From: Membranipora membranacea
Lineage: Eukaryota; Bryozoa; Gymnolaemata; Cheilostomatida; Membraniporidae
DNA: 64,000 nt
Reading direction: 5' to 3'
Assembly: GCA_914767715.1 (NCBI GenBank)
Contig: OU612067.1
Span: forward strand, 7,190,001 to 7,254,000
Below are positions 24,501-39,500 of the stretch, one piece after another (position 1 is the first letter of the stretch; every line of letters starts with the position of its first letter). Position numbers and translations under genes: made by a program. The notes beneath the pieces are model-generated. The model ran no database searches. It was given only the letters and a program-made list of their open reading frames with translations, and had not been told where the DNA came from.

Positions 24501-27500
24501 CTATATATATCATGTTTACAGCTGTTAGGTTCGCTAAGATAAGATGAGTGACAAAAGTTATAACCAAAGGATGGTTACTCCCCCGGATATGGGTTAACTT
24601 GTTCTTGGACTAATTGGAGAAAAACCCCAACTTGCAAATTTTGTATACATAATTTCAGCTACCAATGGGCATTACATGCTGACCAAGTGAAACTAAAACG
24701 GCCGATTTTCACTGCTGTCAAAATCCTTTGAGCTGGTAGAATATGAGCTGGTAGAATTTGAGATGGTAGAATACTTAGCGCAGATGTCTTTGATGTAGAA
24801 CGACTGTAACAATAACACTCTCTCCTACATAGTGACAATACATTATATTTTACCACAATACCCGACATGTTCACAACAGCTAGTTGTCCGACAAAAACTG
24901 ATCATATAATTGTTGTTTTATGAAATCTGATTGTTATTGGAAGACTAACTTTACTTGTAGGGTGAGTTACAGACATATGAGTTTGGTGGAGCTGATCAGG
25001 AGGACTTGGAGTGGGAGAGTGGTAGCGATTCTGACGATGACGGACAGAGGAGATCACAGATGTACGATAGGACTGAGGATAACCTGGACGCCTGGAGTGA
25101 TGAGAACGAAGAGGAGGGCGAGGAGGAGGATATGGAGGGTCTGAGGTGAGTTATACATCCCCCCCAGTTATATATGTAGGTCCTCCGCTATATATGTAGG
25201 TGGCGTGCACTAAGCACATGTGCACCAATCAATTCAGGTTGGTTATCTTTGCACTGTAGCGACTGAACTTATTCAGATGTGCTTGAGTTCCCAGTTCTCC
25301 AGTTCGGTTGGGGTGACTTTTCAGTTCTAGAACTCAAGCACATTTGGATTAATCCAAACACTACGATGCAGAGAGACTTATATCATAGAGTCGATCTGCA
25401 AGCAGCGTGAGTGTCGTGTATCGTATCATCTTGCCTGAGGCCTATTTATAACCTCTGGAATGTTGGTACTCGGAATGCGGGAATTAAGGGTGTTGGAATG
25501 AATGAGGTTATGGCTGTGTCAAGGTGATGTAGCATACCTGGCTCCACCTAAGATCTCGAGGAGATGTGATGATACGATTTTATTCACATTCCCACTCTAT
25601 CCACCGGAAAGGTCAGGTATGGTCATAGAAAGGTCAGGTAGGCCTATGGTCATATCGCAGCATAAATCACTGAGAATTGTGAGGTGTTTTACCAACCAAA
25701 GCAAAACATCGTTTTTCATAACAATATGTGCTAGCTAGCCACAATGTATTAGAACTGGGGAGAACTAAGCTATACAAATATCCTAATAAATCAGTATTAC
25801 TATCTGGTGAACTAAAGGATACAGCATCCTGTGAAAGGCTCAGGGATATAAAGTCATAAGTATTGCTTTTTCACAAACACATGGAAGAGTAAGCAATTTG
25901 AATCAATTTCTTGGCAAGGTCAAAAAATCCGAGATTTGAGTGGAAACTTGACAATCTAACAAACTTCCTGCGCTTGTTGAGTCTTTTCCCCAATAACAAT
26001 GTCAACTGCCGATCTCATTAGGAGATAAGATTGTAAAAAATATCCATGTTGGAGACGACATTCCATGACTTAGCACTTTCAAGTCTTCAAGGTGGAAACA
26101 GCGAAATACCATAAATCTAACCCTTTATTTTGTGCCTGGTTCATAATAGAATTTAGGGAAAATTGAAAATGTTATGTTAGCAATGTGTGAATGTCGATTA
26201 TTCATGAACCATAGTACAAAAAACCACTCCGCTTCACCAGTTTGAAGATCACATGCTAGCTCGCTATCTGAAGGCAGGCAAGCATTGCTCTCTACCTGAC
26301 GTTAGCCATGTCACTCATCTGCTTTTTTTGGGGAGGGGGATGAGGCCTAAAACAGTAAAAAAAGTAGCCGCGTTACATGGCTAACCTGACATTACAAGCA
26401 CTATATAAACGATACTTTTAGCTGACAATAGCTGTTTCTCTGTTATTGGCTTCTATGTGTGAATTTCATCTATCATTCACTCCGGTTACCAAAAAGGGCA
26501 TTGCGTTTACCCTTTCGTGTTACACTATATGGGTCAACACTGGGACAGTTGACCATCCTATGATCACCAATCTCCATGATAGACCCTCGATCACAGTGTC
26601 TCTTCCAGCTGATGGAGATTGTCGCCAGCCATTAGCATGGTCGCCAGCCATTAGCATGGTCAATAAATCTGTTAACCGAGGTTCATAAAGCGGCTAACTA
26701 TTATAGTTCTAATCCGTGCCATAGATCAAGATGGCTAATAGGTTTAGGTCAGGGGTGCCCAACGTCTTCATTGAGGGGGCCGCATCCACATATTGCAATG
26801 TCCCTGGGGGCCCGTAACCTCGCCATAAATCGAACACTCAAATATGGGTGTGCAGTATTTTATCTTTGCAGTGGGCAATTTATTTATTGGAGCTCACTCA
26901 AATGCAATGGTTGGGGAATTCCTAAATACTGTGACTAGATTTAGATCGTTCCTTATTATTTTATTATTTTACAAAAGAGGAATGTAATAACTATAGGGGT
27001 GAAAATTGTTTTTGTGGCTACACGATTTTCACAGACGGTCGGGGGCCACATAAAATTTGGTCGGGGGCCGCATGCGGCCCCAGGGCCACTCGTTGGGCAG
27101 CCCTGGTTTAGGTGAATCAAATCGGATAAAAATATTGATATTTTGTTCAGGTTGGTGAATCGCTTAATGGTTTTCATCACTATCCCACATCACTATCCCA
27201 CATCACTATCCCACATGACTATCCCACATGACTATCCCACATGACTATCCCACATCACTATCCCACATCACTATCCCACATCACTATCCCACATCACTAT
27301 CCCACATCACTATCCCACATCACTATCCCACATGACTATCCCACATCACTATCCCACATCACTATCCCACATGACTATCCCACATCACTATCCCACATCA
27401 CTATCCCACATCACTATCCCACATGACTATCCCACATCACTATCCCACATCACTATCCCACATCACTATCCCACATCACTATCCCACATCACTATCCCAC

Positions 27501-30500
27501 ATCACTATCCCACATGACTATCCCACATGACTATCCCACATGACTATCCCACATGACTATCCCACATCACTATCCCACATCACTATCCCACATGACTATC
27601 CCACATCACTATCCCACATCACTATCCCACATCACTATCCCACATGACGTTCCTGGCAAACATGTTTTGATGATGCAGAGGCTTTTTATACATTTTGTTT
27701 ATCTCTATTCTAAAGAAATTGCCTCTCCGGTTAACAGTGTTCACCTCTGGCTGACTCCCCGATCATTTAGAATATAATGTCTATCAGAATAACCTATCAT
27801 AATATATTGAATAAAAGATATAAATAATAGTGACTATGATCTGCGTGCTCCCAGTGATGAGCCCAGTGACGATAATTTAGTCTGTATCTCGCTGAGAAGC
27901 CCATTATTCAGATCATAATAGATCTGACGCAATGTGATCCATCAGCAGAGAGCCCATATAAATGGTAGATGCATAGCCTGTTAGTGATGTAGAGAAATGG
28001 TGATCGACAGAACTATCAACTCAAAATTTTTGCAAAGCATAACTTGATAACAGTTAATTTGATAACAGTACACTTGATGCAATGGGAGAGTCCATCTCTG
28101 GAGGGGTTTGGTACTTAAGGAGGGGGGATTTGATATCAGGCCCACAGATAGCATTGTGTAGATTTGAGGCATACCAAATACATGTTTATGCTGTGCATGT
28201 TATGGAATAACACATTAATAAATGTCTATTTGATTTAAGATATATATTAATGGAATTAATTATCGATAAATTTTGATGTGGCGGAAGCACATGATATTAA
28301 AATGGGCAATAAACGAGAAATCAAAATAATATGATGCTGCTCTCTCGAAAACATCTTGCTGACTAGAATGGTTATAATAATCTGCTGTGATAAATCACTT
28401 TCTCTGTTGCAGTAAGTCATGTTTGTTCTAGAGGCTTCACTAACAATTCCCCAGATACGAGTCATGCAAAAAATAGCTGAATACTAGAACGGTATGAAAA
28501 TTCATAGAACGAAAAATTGTCTTTAAAAATTGTTCTGTTGTCATGGGTTCTCTCAATTAGTATGTCGCAGAAAAAAACATGTTTTACCATCCTATAATAA
28601 CAGGGTAGAAATATTTAAGAAATTTGTTTTGTTGCGAAAAAAGCCGTTTTTCTCCTTATATCAGGCTAGACATAATTATAAAAACTCGGTTTGTTGTGAA
28701 AAAAAAAACAGTGTTTTATCACCCTAATAACTGACTAGATATAATTATATAAACTCGTTTTGTTCTGAAAAAAATGTGTTTTACCACCATAATAACAGAC
28801 TAGACATGATTATAATAATCGATGTTGTGTATAACAACCGCATTTACTTATAATAACAGGCCAGACATAGGCAACATACTATTATCTTCTCTCTATTGCC
28901 CCATCTGGTGATGGGTGTTGGTACTGTAATATACACCTTACACCACTTAACTAACATGACGTATTGATGATTAAATGTTGAGATATGGCCAAAGCAATGA
29001 ACTCCCTCAGTTCATTTGTCAAAGTTTCAGACTTGGAGAAAATATTGTTTCAGGAATGCGATTTCTTTTATTCCTCGTTATCCGTTATCTGTTATCCGTT
29101 ATCTGTATACGTAAAGACAAGAACTGTCCATCCCCAGCTCTTGACGGGCACACCTGCGACATTGGTACTTTAGATTACCAGTGATTGATAGAAGAGAAGT
29201 GTCTTTAGGCGATTATCATGCCTGAGCACATAGACATAGACCCCTCTGTGATGGCCCAGCAGCCGTACGAGCTCAACCTCCTGATATCATCCACGTAGTT
29301 AGAAATCTCATATGCACCGGCCCAGATGGCAATAGCGGCAAACACCTACAAATAAATATAACAAGTTTATTGATGTGGCTGAACAGATATCATACATACT
29401 GAGTTAGCGATCCTAGTAGTTTCGACTCTACTCAAAAGCTGAGAACTCTGTAAAGTTCAACCATTTCCAATATGCCTCAAAAACCAATCATGATTTCATA
29501 GTGCTGATATCACAGGGTGGTTTTTGTAATCAGATCAGATTAAGCTTGAGAAATCACTAAGGTGGTTTAAAGTGTCAGAGGAAACCATCACACTTTATAA
29601 TTATACTCAGTAACGGCTCCAGGAATCTTTAAAATCACCTTTATTCGATCACCTCATGGGATCAAGATATGGTGCTATGTGATGTCTGATATATGGAGGT
29701 TATAATGATATAACACATAAATGATGATGCTCCCGAACATCACTCCTACATAAGGTGAAAACTTACTATGTAAGTTCTGATGTAGTTGTTACTGATATTG
29801 CCATAGAGAGGCATGGGGAACCAGATAGCTATTATGGCGAAGCAACACATAATCACAACCACATTGTACAGGATCAACTGAAATCAAGAAAGTGTATCAT
29901 GTTAACGGTGTTAGATGTGGACAATTTAAATCAGGGAAACCATTCAAGACAGTAGAGAATATCTTTTGATTCCAAGAGTTGGTAAATAAATATCTTTCTG
30001 CTGTACCAGGCGGTAATAAGTGAAGAGTCCTTGTATTGTGGCAGGTTGTTTGCGATGCTTTGGTGTTGTTTTGTAAATGTATAGGTGAAAATGTCGGCAA
30101 TTGCAACGATTTATCTATGCTATATGTAGCTTACCGTGGCAACTAAGCATTTTAGATCGAAGTTGAGCTTGTTCAATGAATAAAGAGTAAATGTGATTAT
30201 CTCCACGACTAGAGTGATGAACCCAACAGCAGCTACATATCCGTTCACTGAGAAGTGCCAAAATTCTGTCTCTTCGTTGTCGTTTTGAATCTCATAATCC
30301 AGCGCCAGACATCCAAATAACAGAATGAACACCCAGCAAACCTGCAATATATGTGTACAGAATTAATGGTATGCAATATTGAGAACAGATAAAGGCTTGG
30401 GTAGGCATCGCATGAGCCATTAACATCTCCAACACTGCAAAAGATATAATAGTCAGATTTGTTAGATCAACTGACTGACAACTTTAGTATCATTATACTT

Positions 30501-33500
30501 TTTGGAAGGAAAAGAGCATGAATGATCACTCGCTGCCTTACCATTTTAGTCACCATTATGATCTGTATGTCATCCACATAACAGCACCCGCATTTCTTTA
30601 TTGATACATATCTCTTTGGACGTATCTTGTTCTGGAAATGCGGTTCATCATCAATCATTAGTTCGTTCATATTTCGACGAGCCTCTAAATGTAAATCATG
30701 TACGATTACGGGCTTTATATGGTGGTGATCTTGTTTCTCATTTTTGTGAGAGTCGTGACTATTGACTGAGACGGAGAACATGCCACTGTCTTTTGAGCAG
30801 TCTTTGAGAAGAGGTGGTCTGCCCGATCTGTGTTCACCATTGTAAGGTGCTGGTAGAACTGCTGATTTCATAACTTCCGTATACGCTGGCACTATAAGAT
30901 CAGAGTCACCGCTATCACCAGAGCTGCTTCCGCTTCCAGATACATTGGAAGATGATGTATATGAGAGACCTTTATCCTCAATGCCGTCGCTGTCCTCCAC
31001 ATTTATTTTCGGTATTGAATTAGCTTTCTTCAGACCCCCAGCATCTATATTATCTGCCATCTTTGATCTTAGTTTCTTTAGTGTGTTATGGAGAGCATCC
31101 TACCTGGATGATTATATATGCAGAAATAAAAAATTTGTTATAAATAGCAATAGTATATCATATATATTCATCTGGCATGTTGCTCAATTATCTCTGCCAC
31201 CATTAGCTGGCCTGAGAGCGATGAGCCTCGGTGATCAGCACGCCTCAGTAAGCACACAAGGTGGTATATATTATGTGCTGTGTCATTGTCAATGTGATCA
31301 CGCTGCTGATGACTGTCATCTCATATCATCCTGCTCGAGATCTCTCTCACTTGTTACAGGCCATCATGGTCCCTGCAGTTTATGTATATACGAGTTACCT
31401 ATATGACGGAATCGGGGTAGAATATTTTTTAAAGTGTAGAAAAACAACCTGATCTTCCCCCCTGATAGTTGAAAATAAAAACATGATTACTGAACAAGTT
31501 ATGATGCAAGCCTTTTTCAAGCATTACGGAAAGAAAAAACAACAAATGCCGACTTTCAGTACTTAACTCATATGTATCAGCATCACAGCTGGTCTGGATA
31601 AATCATAATTTGCGTCAGTCACGAATAACCCCTGTGTGCTTTGTTTGTGACCGACTTACCCTTAGGTGCATATAAGTAAAGACAAGGTTCTATAAGCTTG
31701 ATTTAAGGTTTCAACAGAGACTAGCCATATCTATAGTCTCTGATGTTATTAGCATTGCAGTTACAGACGCTATTAACCGATTTAAGTTATTATTTTGTCC
31801 TCGAAATGTTTGATAAAAAGCCAATATTGTAGTGAAAATCAAATACAGGATGCAACCTGAAACCGCGGAAACAAAAAACCTTGACACATCAAAGATTAAG
31901 CATCAGCGATCAGATGATTTCTAAACCCATATATATTTATTTTTATATATTATATATTTATGAAAGATGGATAGAAAGAAATATATCTAAAGGATTTGAA
32001 TCTGCACTAAATTGTGACAATGCCCAAAACTTTATCTTTGATAACCTCTACAATCATTGGAAGGCCATGATCACACTCATTGCTTAGTCGGTTGGTAACT
32101 GACATCCTTTGTACCTGCTAACTCAACTCAGCCGAATTTACTGCTTTTGGATATGCCATCTTAAGGATGATGTTGGTCTCATGTTCTATCAAGAGAAATC
32201 AATGCTAAAGCTTAGAATATTCAGACCACTGCAACCAAGGGGGGTGTGATATAGCTCTCCCACCCTCCCTGCTGCAACCCTGTTAGTAATAATGAGAGGC
32301 TGAGAGCCCGAGAGATCTAAATAATTTGAAGATGTGTACTCAAACCAATGTTTCAATCGCTAGTAAACTTCACATTAGAAAAAAAAGTTGTTAACATTTT
32401 AAATAAAAATGAATTAAGAATTTTATTAATGCAGTGTTATGGTATCACCTATACAAACACCTGGAGGCCTCAAAGACGGCTGGTTTTGATAAATCTTAAA
32501 CTGCCACATGTTATAATGGTCTCTCAGCCATGCACAAGCGTAACCGCGTGTTTGTAACCAGGACGTGCTCCATTATTGACCAGTATGTGCTCGTTATTGA
32601 CCGACTTTCCCAGGGTGGTCTCTGTTAGTAAAGACGTGGTTATATAACTGTCATTTATGGTGTCACTGCTGTTATTAGCATTGCAGTTACGGACCCTTAA
32701 CCTATGAAAAATGTTAACTTGTTAGAACTACTTTATGTCTGAAAAAACAGACAATTTAGTGAAAATCAAGGTGCCGATCAAGCCTAATATTGCAGAAACA
32801 AGAGTTATTGACACCTGAATCAAAGCAGGGAGATCAAAGTATGTCTAACCCTATATAATTATTTGAAAGGCAGAGAGAGGGAACTAATTGGAACTTTGCC
32901 TTATATTGCTATGAAACATGCCACAAAAACTCAACTAAGATAACCTCTGCAATCATGATGGAAGCCCATGAACACATTCAATTCTCAGGCTCAGAGCTTT
33001 GAGCTAATGGTTTTTACCTCTCTCAAGAGGAGACAACTAAAGAGCTTATAACATTATGAGAATGTAAGTGATAATAAGAGGGTTGGAACTTGAGAGAAAT
33101 ACCCGATTTTGTCCAAAATATGTCTGGCTACTGTTATGACTCAAGGTGATAATAAATGAGGGGTAAAACATTTATAAACATTTTGAACGGATTAAAAAAA
33201 TTTATGGAAATATGAAATATTAAATATTGAAAAGTTTTCTTAAGGTCAAATTAAAAGAAATCTTTCCATCTATCATCATCATGAAATACATCTCACAAAG
33301 ATGATGGAGAATATGCTCTAACCTGGTCCATTGCTTGCCAATGAGATGATTATAAACTAGCTTGAAAAGTGAAGAAATAACAGCAATAATAATTTTAATC
33401 TTCAATGGGGTATAACCTCAAGCTTTTGCTCCTTGGCTCCCAGAGATATGTCTGAATCTTAAGAACAGAGGATCAGCACTTAGGAAGACAAATCTCGAAT

Positions 33501-36500
33501 TATTCACTCAAACTTTGTTTCGGTAACACATGGAATATTGCATGTACGTTTGGTAGTTATGATCTCTTGTTCCATTTCATACTTAGAATAGCACAACTCC
33601 ATAACTTCCCCAATCCATTCAACAGATATGAGGATTTTTCAGATATGAGGAATTTATTGATTTTATACGGTTGGTGAATGTGCCGCCTGTGCTTTCATTG
33701 GTTATTAATTGTTTCGTAACAAGTATTGCAAGTCAACTTAGCAATTTTCTTTGTAACCTACTGTACAAAGATTCTCTGGTCACAAAAGGACTCTGAAATA
33801 CCCATCTCTTTGCACCACAGCGACAGCGCAATCAAGTTATGGGCTCAGCTACGATGGATTAATTCTCTCTATAAGTCTCCATGATTTAGTCATGTACTTT
33901 AACTCAGGATGCATTCCATGTGTGGGGGAAGAAGGAATAGGATATATCAGGTGTTTAGCTTCCAAGTTTATTTCTCAGAAAAATGTGAGACCAGAAGGTA
34001 TAACAGTTTATTATCCCAAGTATAAAAAAGAGGGATTACACAATTTTCAGTTTTTTTGTAAGATAGTCAAATTTTCTGCCCGGACAAAACTGTTGTGTAT
34101 AGTATAATTATATTGCAAATAGGCCTAAATCTGAGTCGGCCATATGTTTTAATAGTCATAATGTCAACATCGTATCAGCATCCAATATCAGTCTGGTGTT
34201 ATTCTGGGTTATTCCTGAGTGCCCTGATATGTCCAAAGAGCTCTCCTGACCCAGCTATAATTCCGAATATTCCAAATATCTAATAAATAAAAAACAGAAC
34301 AGTGATACTCTTGTTTATGATGGCTTCCTAGGCAAAAGCATTCTTCATACAGCAAAACACAAACAACATGTTCTGTCAGTCTCTGTGACTGCAAGGATTG
34401 ATCATTGCACTGATCGGCACTGAAAACTAGCTCCTGAATCTTATAACAATTATGGGTCGGAAGATGGTTGGCGTAGGTCCAAACTCATGTTGAAGGTGAG
34501 GCACTAGTATTGGATTGTGATAGGCCTACTAAAAAGAGTAATATTGATGATCTGTAGTGTGATTACAATTATTACTTTGAGATAGAGAATCAAGGTGGAG
34601 GGGGGCCAATTTGATATCTGTTCAACCAAATCAAGTGATATTAGGTATTGGATGTAGCAATCAAAACATATCAACATAATCATTATCATTATTATTACTG
34701 CCTCTGTATCACAGGCTGTTTTCTTACTGTGTAAGCTGTAGCTCTCTCCCCATGGTATTTATCATTGATTGCAATGACACTTGTGAAGAAAAGTATCAGG
34801 CTCACAATGTTGAAAATCATCAGCTGGAAAGGAGAAAATATGCTATGAGACTTGACTCGAAGATTTCAACGCAAAGCAGCATTGGATAAAAATCAGTTAT
34901 CCTTCTTGTTCTTGCAAATATGCCATCAACTGCTGACTGCTCTATATCCACAATGCTTGTTGTAAATCTAATACAAGTTAATGATTAATTAGTGCGTCAA
35001 TTGATGCTTCAACCTTACCAAGATTGGTTGTCTCAGGCTATCCACTTTTGACAACATGTTCTGTGTATGAAGAACCAAGGTCACAACTTCTAATACCAAA
35101 CCGATCACTGATGCCGCCACACCATATGCAACCTCTTCTAGTACTTCTGACCCTATATATTTTTCCTTGATACCTTGGAACAACAAACTTGCGCTTATCA
35201 TAGTGGCAAGGAAGCAGACCTGAAAACGAAAGCAGAGTATCACATTACCGGGTTTCAAGTTACGAAATGAGAAAATTATAAATTCCAATATTTGACCTGT
35301 ATGAAAATAGGGAAAGAATTTAAGAATAAGTCAAGATGACAACATTTATGGTATGTGCATAACAATCAATAAATATTCAATTATACCAATATGTAGTTTT
35401 AACCGATTTCTCTGGATTCCAAGCTGACATTGTGACGAGGATTTGGTTACCATGTTATAATATAACCTAGAAGTGAATCGCTAGAGTGTTGGCCTGTGAT
35501 TGTCATCAGTATATGCCAATGCCATCCCCCTCCCCCAGACATCTACTATAATTTGATTATCAACACTTTTCAGGAATCTCAAGACCATCATTCACACATT
35601 CTTTACTCACAGCCTTGATGATTTTTGTCACTGTTTGTTCACTCATTTCTATACCAATCGAACAAGAGACATCTGAAGATTTTTCATCGGTTGTTGGTGC
35701 TGTTGCTTGAACTGTTAGAGCTAGAAAGATAATTAAATTCTGATAACTGGATGAGGATGTAGTTTAAACAATGAATGAGGGCCGAAAGTTAATTCTATAT
35801 GTGTAAGTTCTATACCCTGTTCTACTCACGCTTTTATTGATGGTTTCTATCGTTGTAAAGTCAAAGATCAGGGAGAGCAAAGCTCATGTAAGAAATATCA
35901 GTGAATCTTCTATGTTTACCTTGTGATGGATTTTGAGGATTTGGGACTCGTATTTGATGTTGTTGATTGGCTTGCTGTTGGGGAGGATAAGGTTGAGCCA
36001 CCTGGTTATATTGAGGGGGTGATGTGCCTTGTGGGTACTGTGTCGTGTCTGGTTGATACCCATTGTTCTGTGTTCCTCTGTGCTGCTGATCATCGACCTC
36101 TGCCTGCTTGGCATCCATATATGGTTCATCATAGCCGCCCGGAGTGAAGGCTGGGTCTTGATTTGACATCATTTCTGCTACAATTTACATCACATACAAG
36201 TAGTTGTCTAGTTCCTTTTTTACACAGCTCAATGGAATCGAGCCACTTGCCTCATCATATTTGTGTAGGAAAGGCATGTATGTTTATTTCCCATAATAGC
36301 TTTCAATACAACGAATCTTGCAACCAAATCCATCCGTTAAATAAGGGATAATATATCACATATCATATCAGTTAACCGTCAAGGATGAGGTCTGTCAATA
36401 ATCATTGATTTAATAGACATCAGAGCTGGACGGTGACCTTACATTACTGGATGTAAGTCCCATGGTCCCATGGTCCACGTTCATTACATAGAAGAAAATA

Positions 36501-39500
36501 CTGCCAGTACTACAATTCTGTTTCACTTCTAAAAGTCACACCTATACCGACTACCTACTCACCTGTCGTTTTATTAGCTCACACTCCAACTTCACTTGTC
36601 TTCACTCAGTTGTACAATATGATGTTCTCTGCTTTTGCTTCGCAATACTAATGTGTCAATTTTTCCTGCTCAAACCAAAAGAGTATGGTCAATTGAAGAA
36701 ACTGTCACAGGCAAATTGATGAAGATGAAGTGTAAGCGGCAAACTAATTGTGTAAGATAGATTACCCCTACCGGCTGCATATCGTTAGATACAATAATAG
36801 ATAATGTGGAACAGGAGGGAGAAGAAAACTTGACATGATCCAGGGATATAGTAAAAACCCTTGCCTATAATTATAAGGAGATACAAAATACTATAAAATA
36901 GAATCTGTAAATATCTTATTGGAGCCACAAAACCACTCTTACAGATTAACAGATCCCTCCCCATAATTTATTTCAGCATCACTCTCAGTTTACCTTAAAA
37001 CCAACCAACGTCAACCAAACCAACCAACGCTACCCCGACCAACGTCAACCAAACCAACGATACAAACAATTGGTGATAAACCTCATTCTGATATATTTGA
37101 GAGATAACTGTGATGTACGAGACAGCTTGAAACATTCAGCTCGTAGTATTTAAAGTCTCATATACTGTTAGTATGCTGTATATACCTACCTGCAATGATA
37201 CAAGTTCAGCGTAGTGAGCAGTCAGTCTGTAAATGCAGTAGTTTGATATTCCCATCCAGCTTTACAACTAATCCCTTCTATTGACGTGCAGTAAAGTCAT
37301 GCAGAAAAAAACAGTATCCCCCTTGGGTATCAAAATTTCCTGGTCCAAACCAACTAAGCATAGGGATTATGGCAATTTTGTCACACTTGACGATGATATA
37401 TGTGACCACATAAAACAGTGTGTAGATATTTTCAGTTTTGACTGCTCATAACAAACAAAATGGCAGGGTTAAACAGATAAAAAAAACTTGTACAAAGTAT
37501 AACAAAAAGAAAATCTGTCATTATTTTAACGCAGGAAATCACCTATATGTTGTTATATTGTCCAAACAGATTTCCCCTGGCTTGATTCATCAGGATGCTC
37601 AATTTTTAAGTTTGACATTTCACCATTATCTTAAAAACCAACCATCAAAACCACAAAAATTCAACCGAACTCACAAAGCGTATTTTAGCTATAACTTTTT
37701 AATTCCCTGTCAGCCCCTAGTAGAAAATTGAATCAGGCAGTAGGCCAGTAGCGTACTTTGACTCATGGTGCTAGGGCTTATTTAGAAGATATGACCCTGG
37801 TAAGCCTCAAATATGCAACATGGTCACATTTAAAGAAATTTTAGAAAGAAAATTTACCATTTTCAACGAATAAAGCTCTCATTGCAATATCTCCACCACC
37901 AGATTAATAGTACCTTCTGCAGCTACATTCTGAAATGCCATGCTCTGTCTCACAATCAGCAACCCGAATCTCCCGAGCAAGCGCAGTACTGCTGACCTGT
38001 AGGTACACTTGCACTGTCATCCAACACCCACCAATAAAAACTCGCAGAAAAAGAATCAGAATTTGTTGAATTTTTTTCCAAATGTGTATTTTCAAACTGG
38101 GCTGTACAATGTTTGATGGTATTATGAATATATAAGTATTTAAAAAAAAATTTATGTGAAAAACAAATCTATTGATTTCGAATTTCCAATACCTTGAGGT
38201 TTAAAAGAAGATAGCTATGTGGTTGCTAATCCTGACAAGTGATGTTTCAGACCTCAACAAAATAGTTATCTAACACAGGAATGACAGAGTATGTAAAAAA
38301 GTTATAAAATCAGTCTAAATAAATGTGTCATCAGATATGGAGTATTAGTGTCAGACTCATTTACCGATATGTGCCTGCAGTCTTACAATGTCAACCAGAT
38401 ATTACTCTTTGTTTCTCCTGAGTTTTCCAACATGCACATGTAGTTCTATGGATCCAGCCATTATTCCTATCATGCTGAATGCCTAGCAAATAAAAACTCT
38501 TATTAATTGCGTGATCTACAATTTTGAGAGACCAAAAGAGAGATAAATAAACACTCCAATAAAAAGAGTGGAAAGAAACAACCTAATGGATATTCACTCC
38601 AGTTTACAACAAACTCACAGTTTTTGCTTTACAACTAAACAAATATGGGAACTATATGGAAAGCATGGAATTTGGATAGTATCACATTTAACAAAGAAGT
38701 GCTGGCTAGCAGTCTAGCACTCCTTGATAAAAATATAGTACTGACTAAGTTCTAAGTCGTTGATTTTTCGCTGGCACAATTTCATCACAATTGGGAGTTT
38801 TCCTCTCAGACAAGAACATCCGAGGAAAGCACATGTTAGGTTGTCTTATGTAATTTCTTTTCTTCAACTGTATACATGAAAGAAAAGTAACAACCAACAA
38901 CTAACATGAGTAAAGGTCCATTTACATGTATACTTACAGAGAAAACAGTAAACTCATCCAGATAGAGCTCAAGTAGTGCAAGGATGGAAAATTTCATTGT
39001 AATGACACTAGTGAAGAAAAACAGCAGGTTCACTATATTGAGTATCATCAACTGTAATAAAGAAAAAGGTACATCAGTTTGGTCAGTTATGTTATGATGT
39101 TATGAGACAAAGCCATGCTGATGTCCTAGCATGAATCAACTAAACAATAAACCAACCCACTCCTCCCCCCCCCCCCACCCCTTTATAACCCCTACTATAT
39201 TTTTATGTCCCACCACTCAATACCAACAGAGGTTGAATTCGGGATAGGTTTTATAAGTAGTAAGATGCACCACACATTGGCTGTCTACACGTGGCAAATG
39301 CGATAATAGCTATGAGACGAGCCTCCCCCTCCCCATGTAGCTATCAAGTATGTTGTGTGCATCAAGCATTATTGGGCCTATATCTGTATACCTAACTATT
39401 ATCGCTATCGTATGGAAGATCAAGCACGCTATCACAGAGTAAGGATATATATCCTTGCTCTGTGATGCTATATTACCTCAATGGAAGGAGAATACCAATA

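Noticed and set aside
27175-27648. CRISPR array
   Set aside because: Contiguous 13-bp repeats without spacers in an animal intron.
27241-27777. Several plus-strand open frames with repeating [12 protein letters not shown] peptides
   Set aside because: They are produced by the 13-bp minisatellite, which is open in all three plus frames; no start context, splice sites or non-repeat domain.
37438-37731. 97-codon plus-strand ORF between paralogues 2 and 3
   Set aside because: Composition follows the AT-rich background, it starts at TTG, and it has no recognisable motif or splice context.
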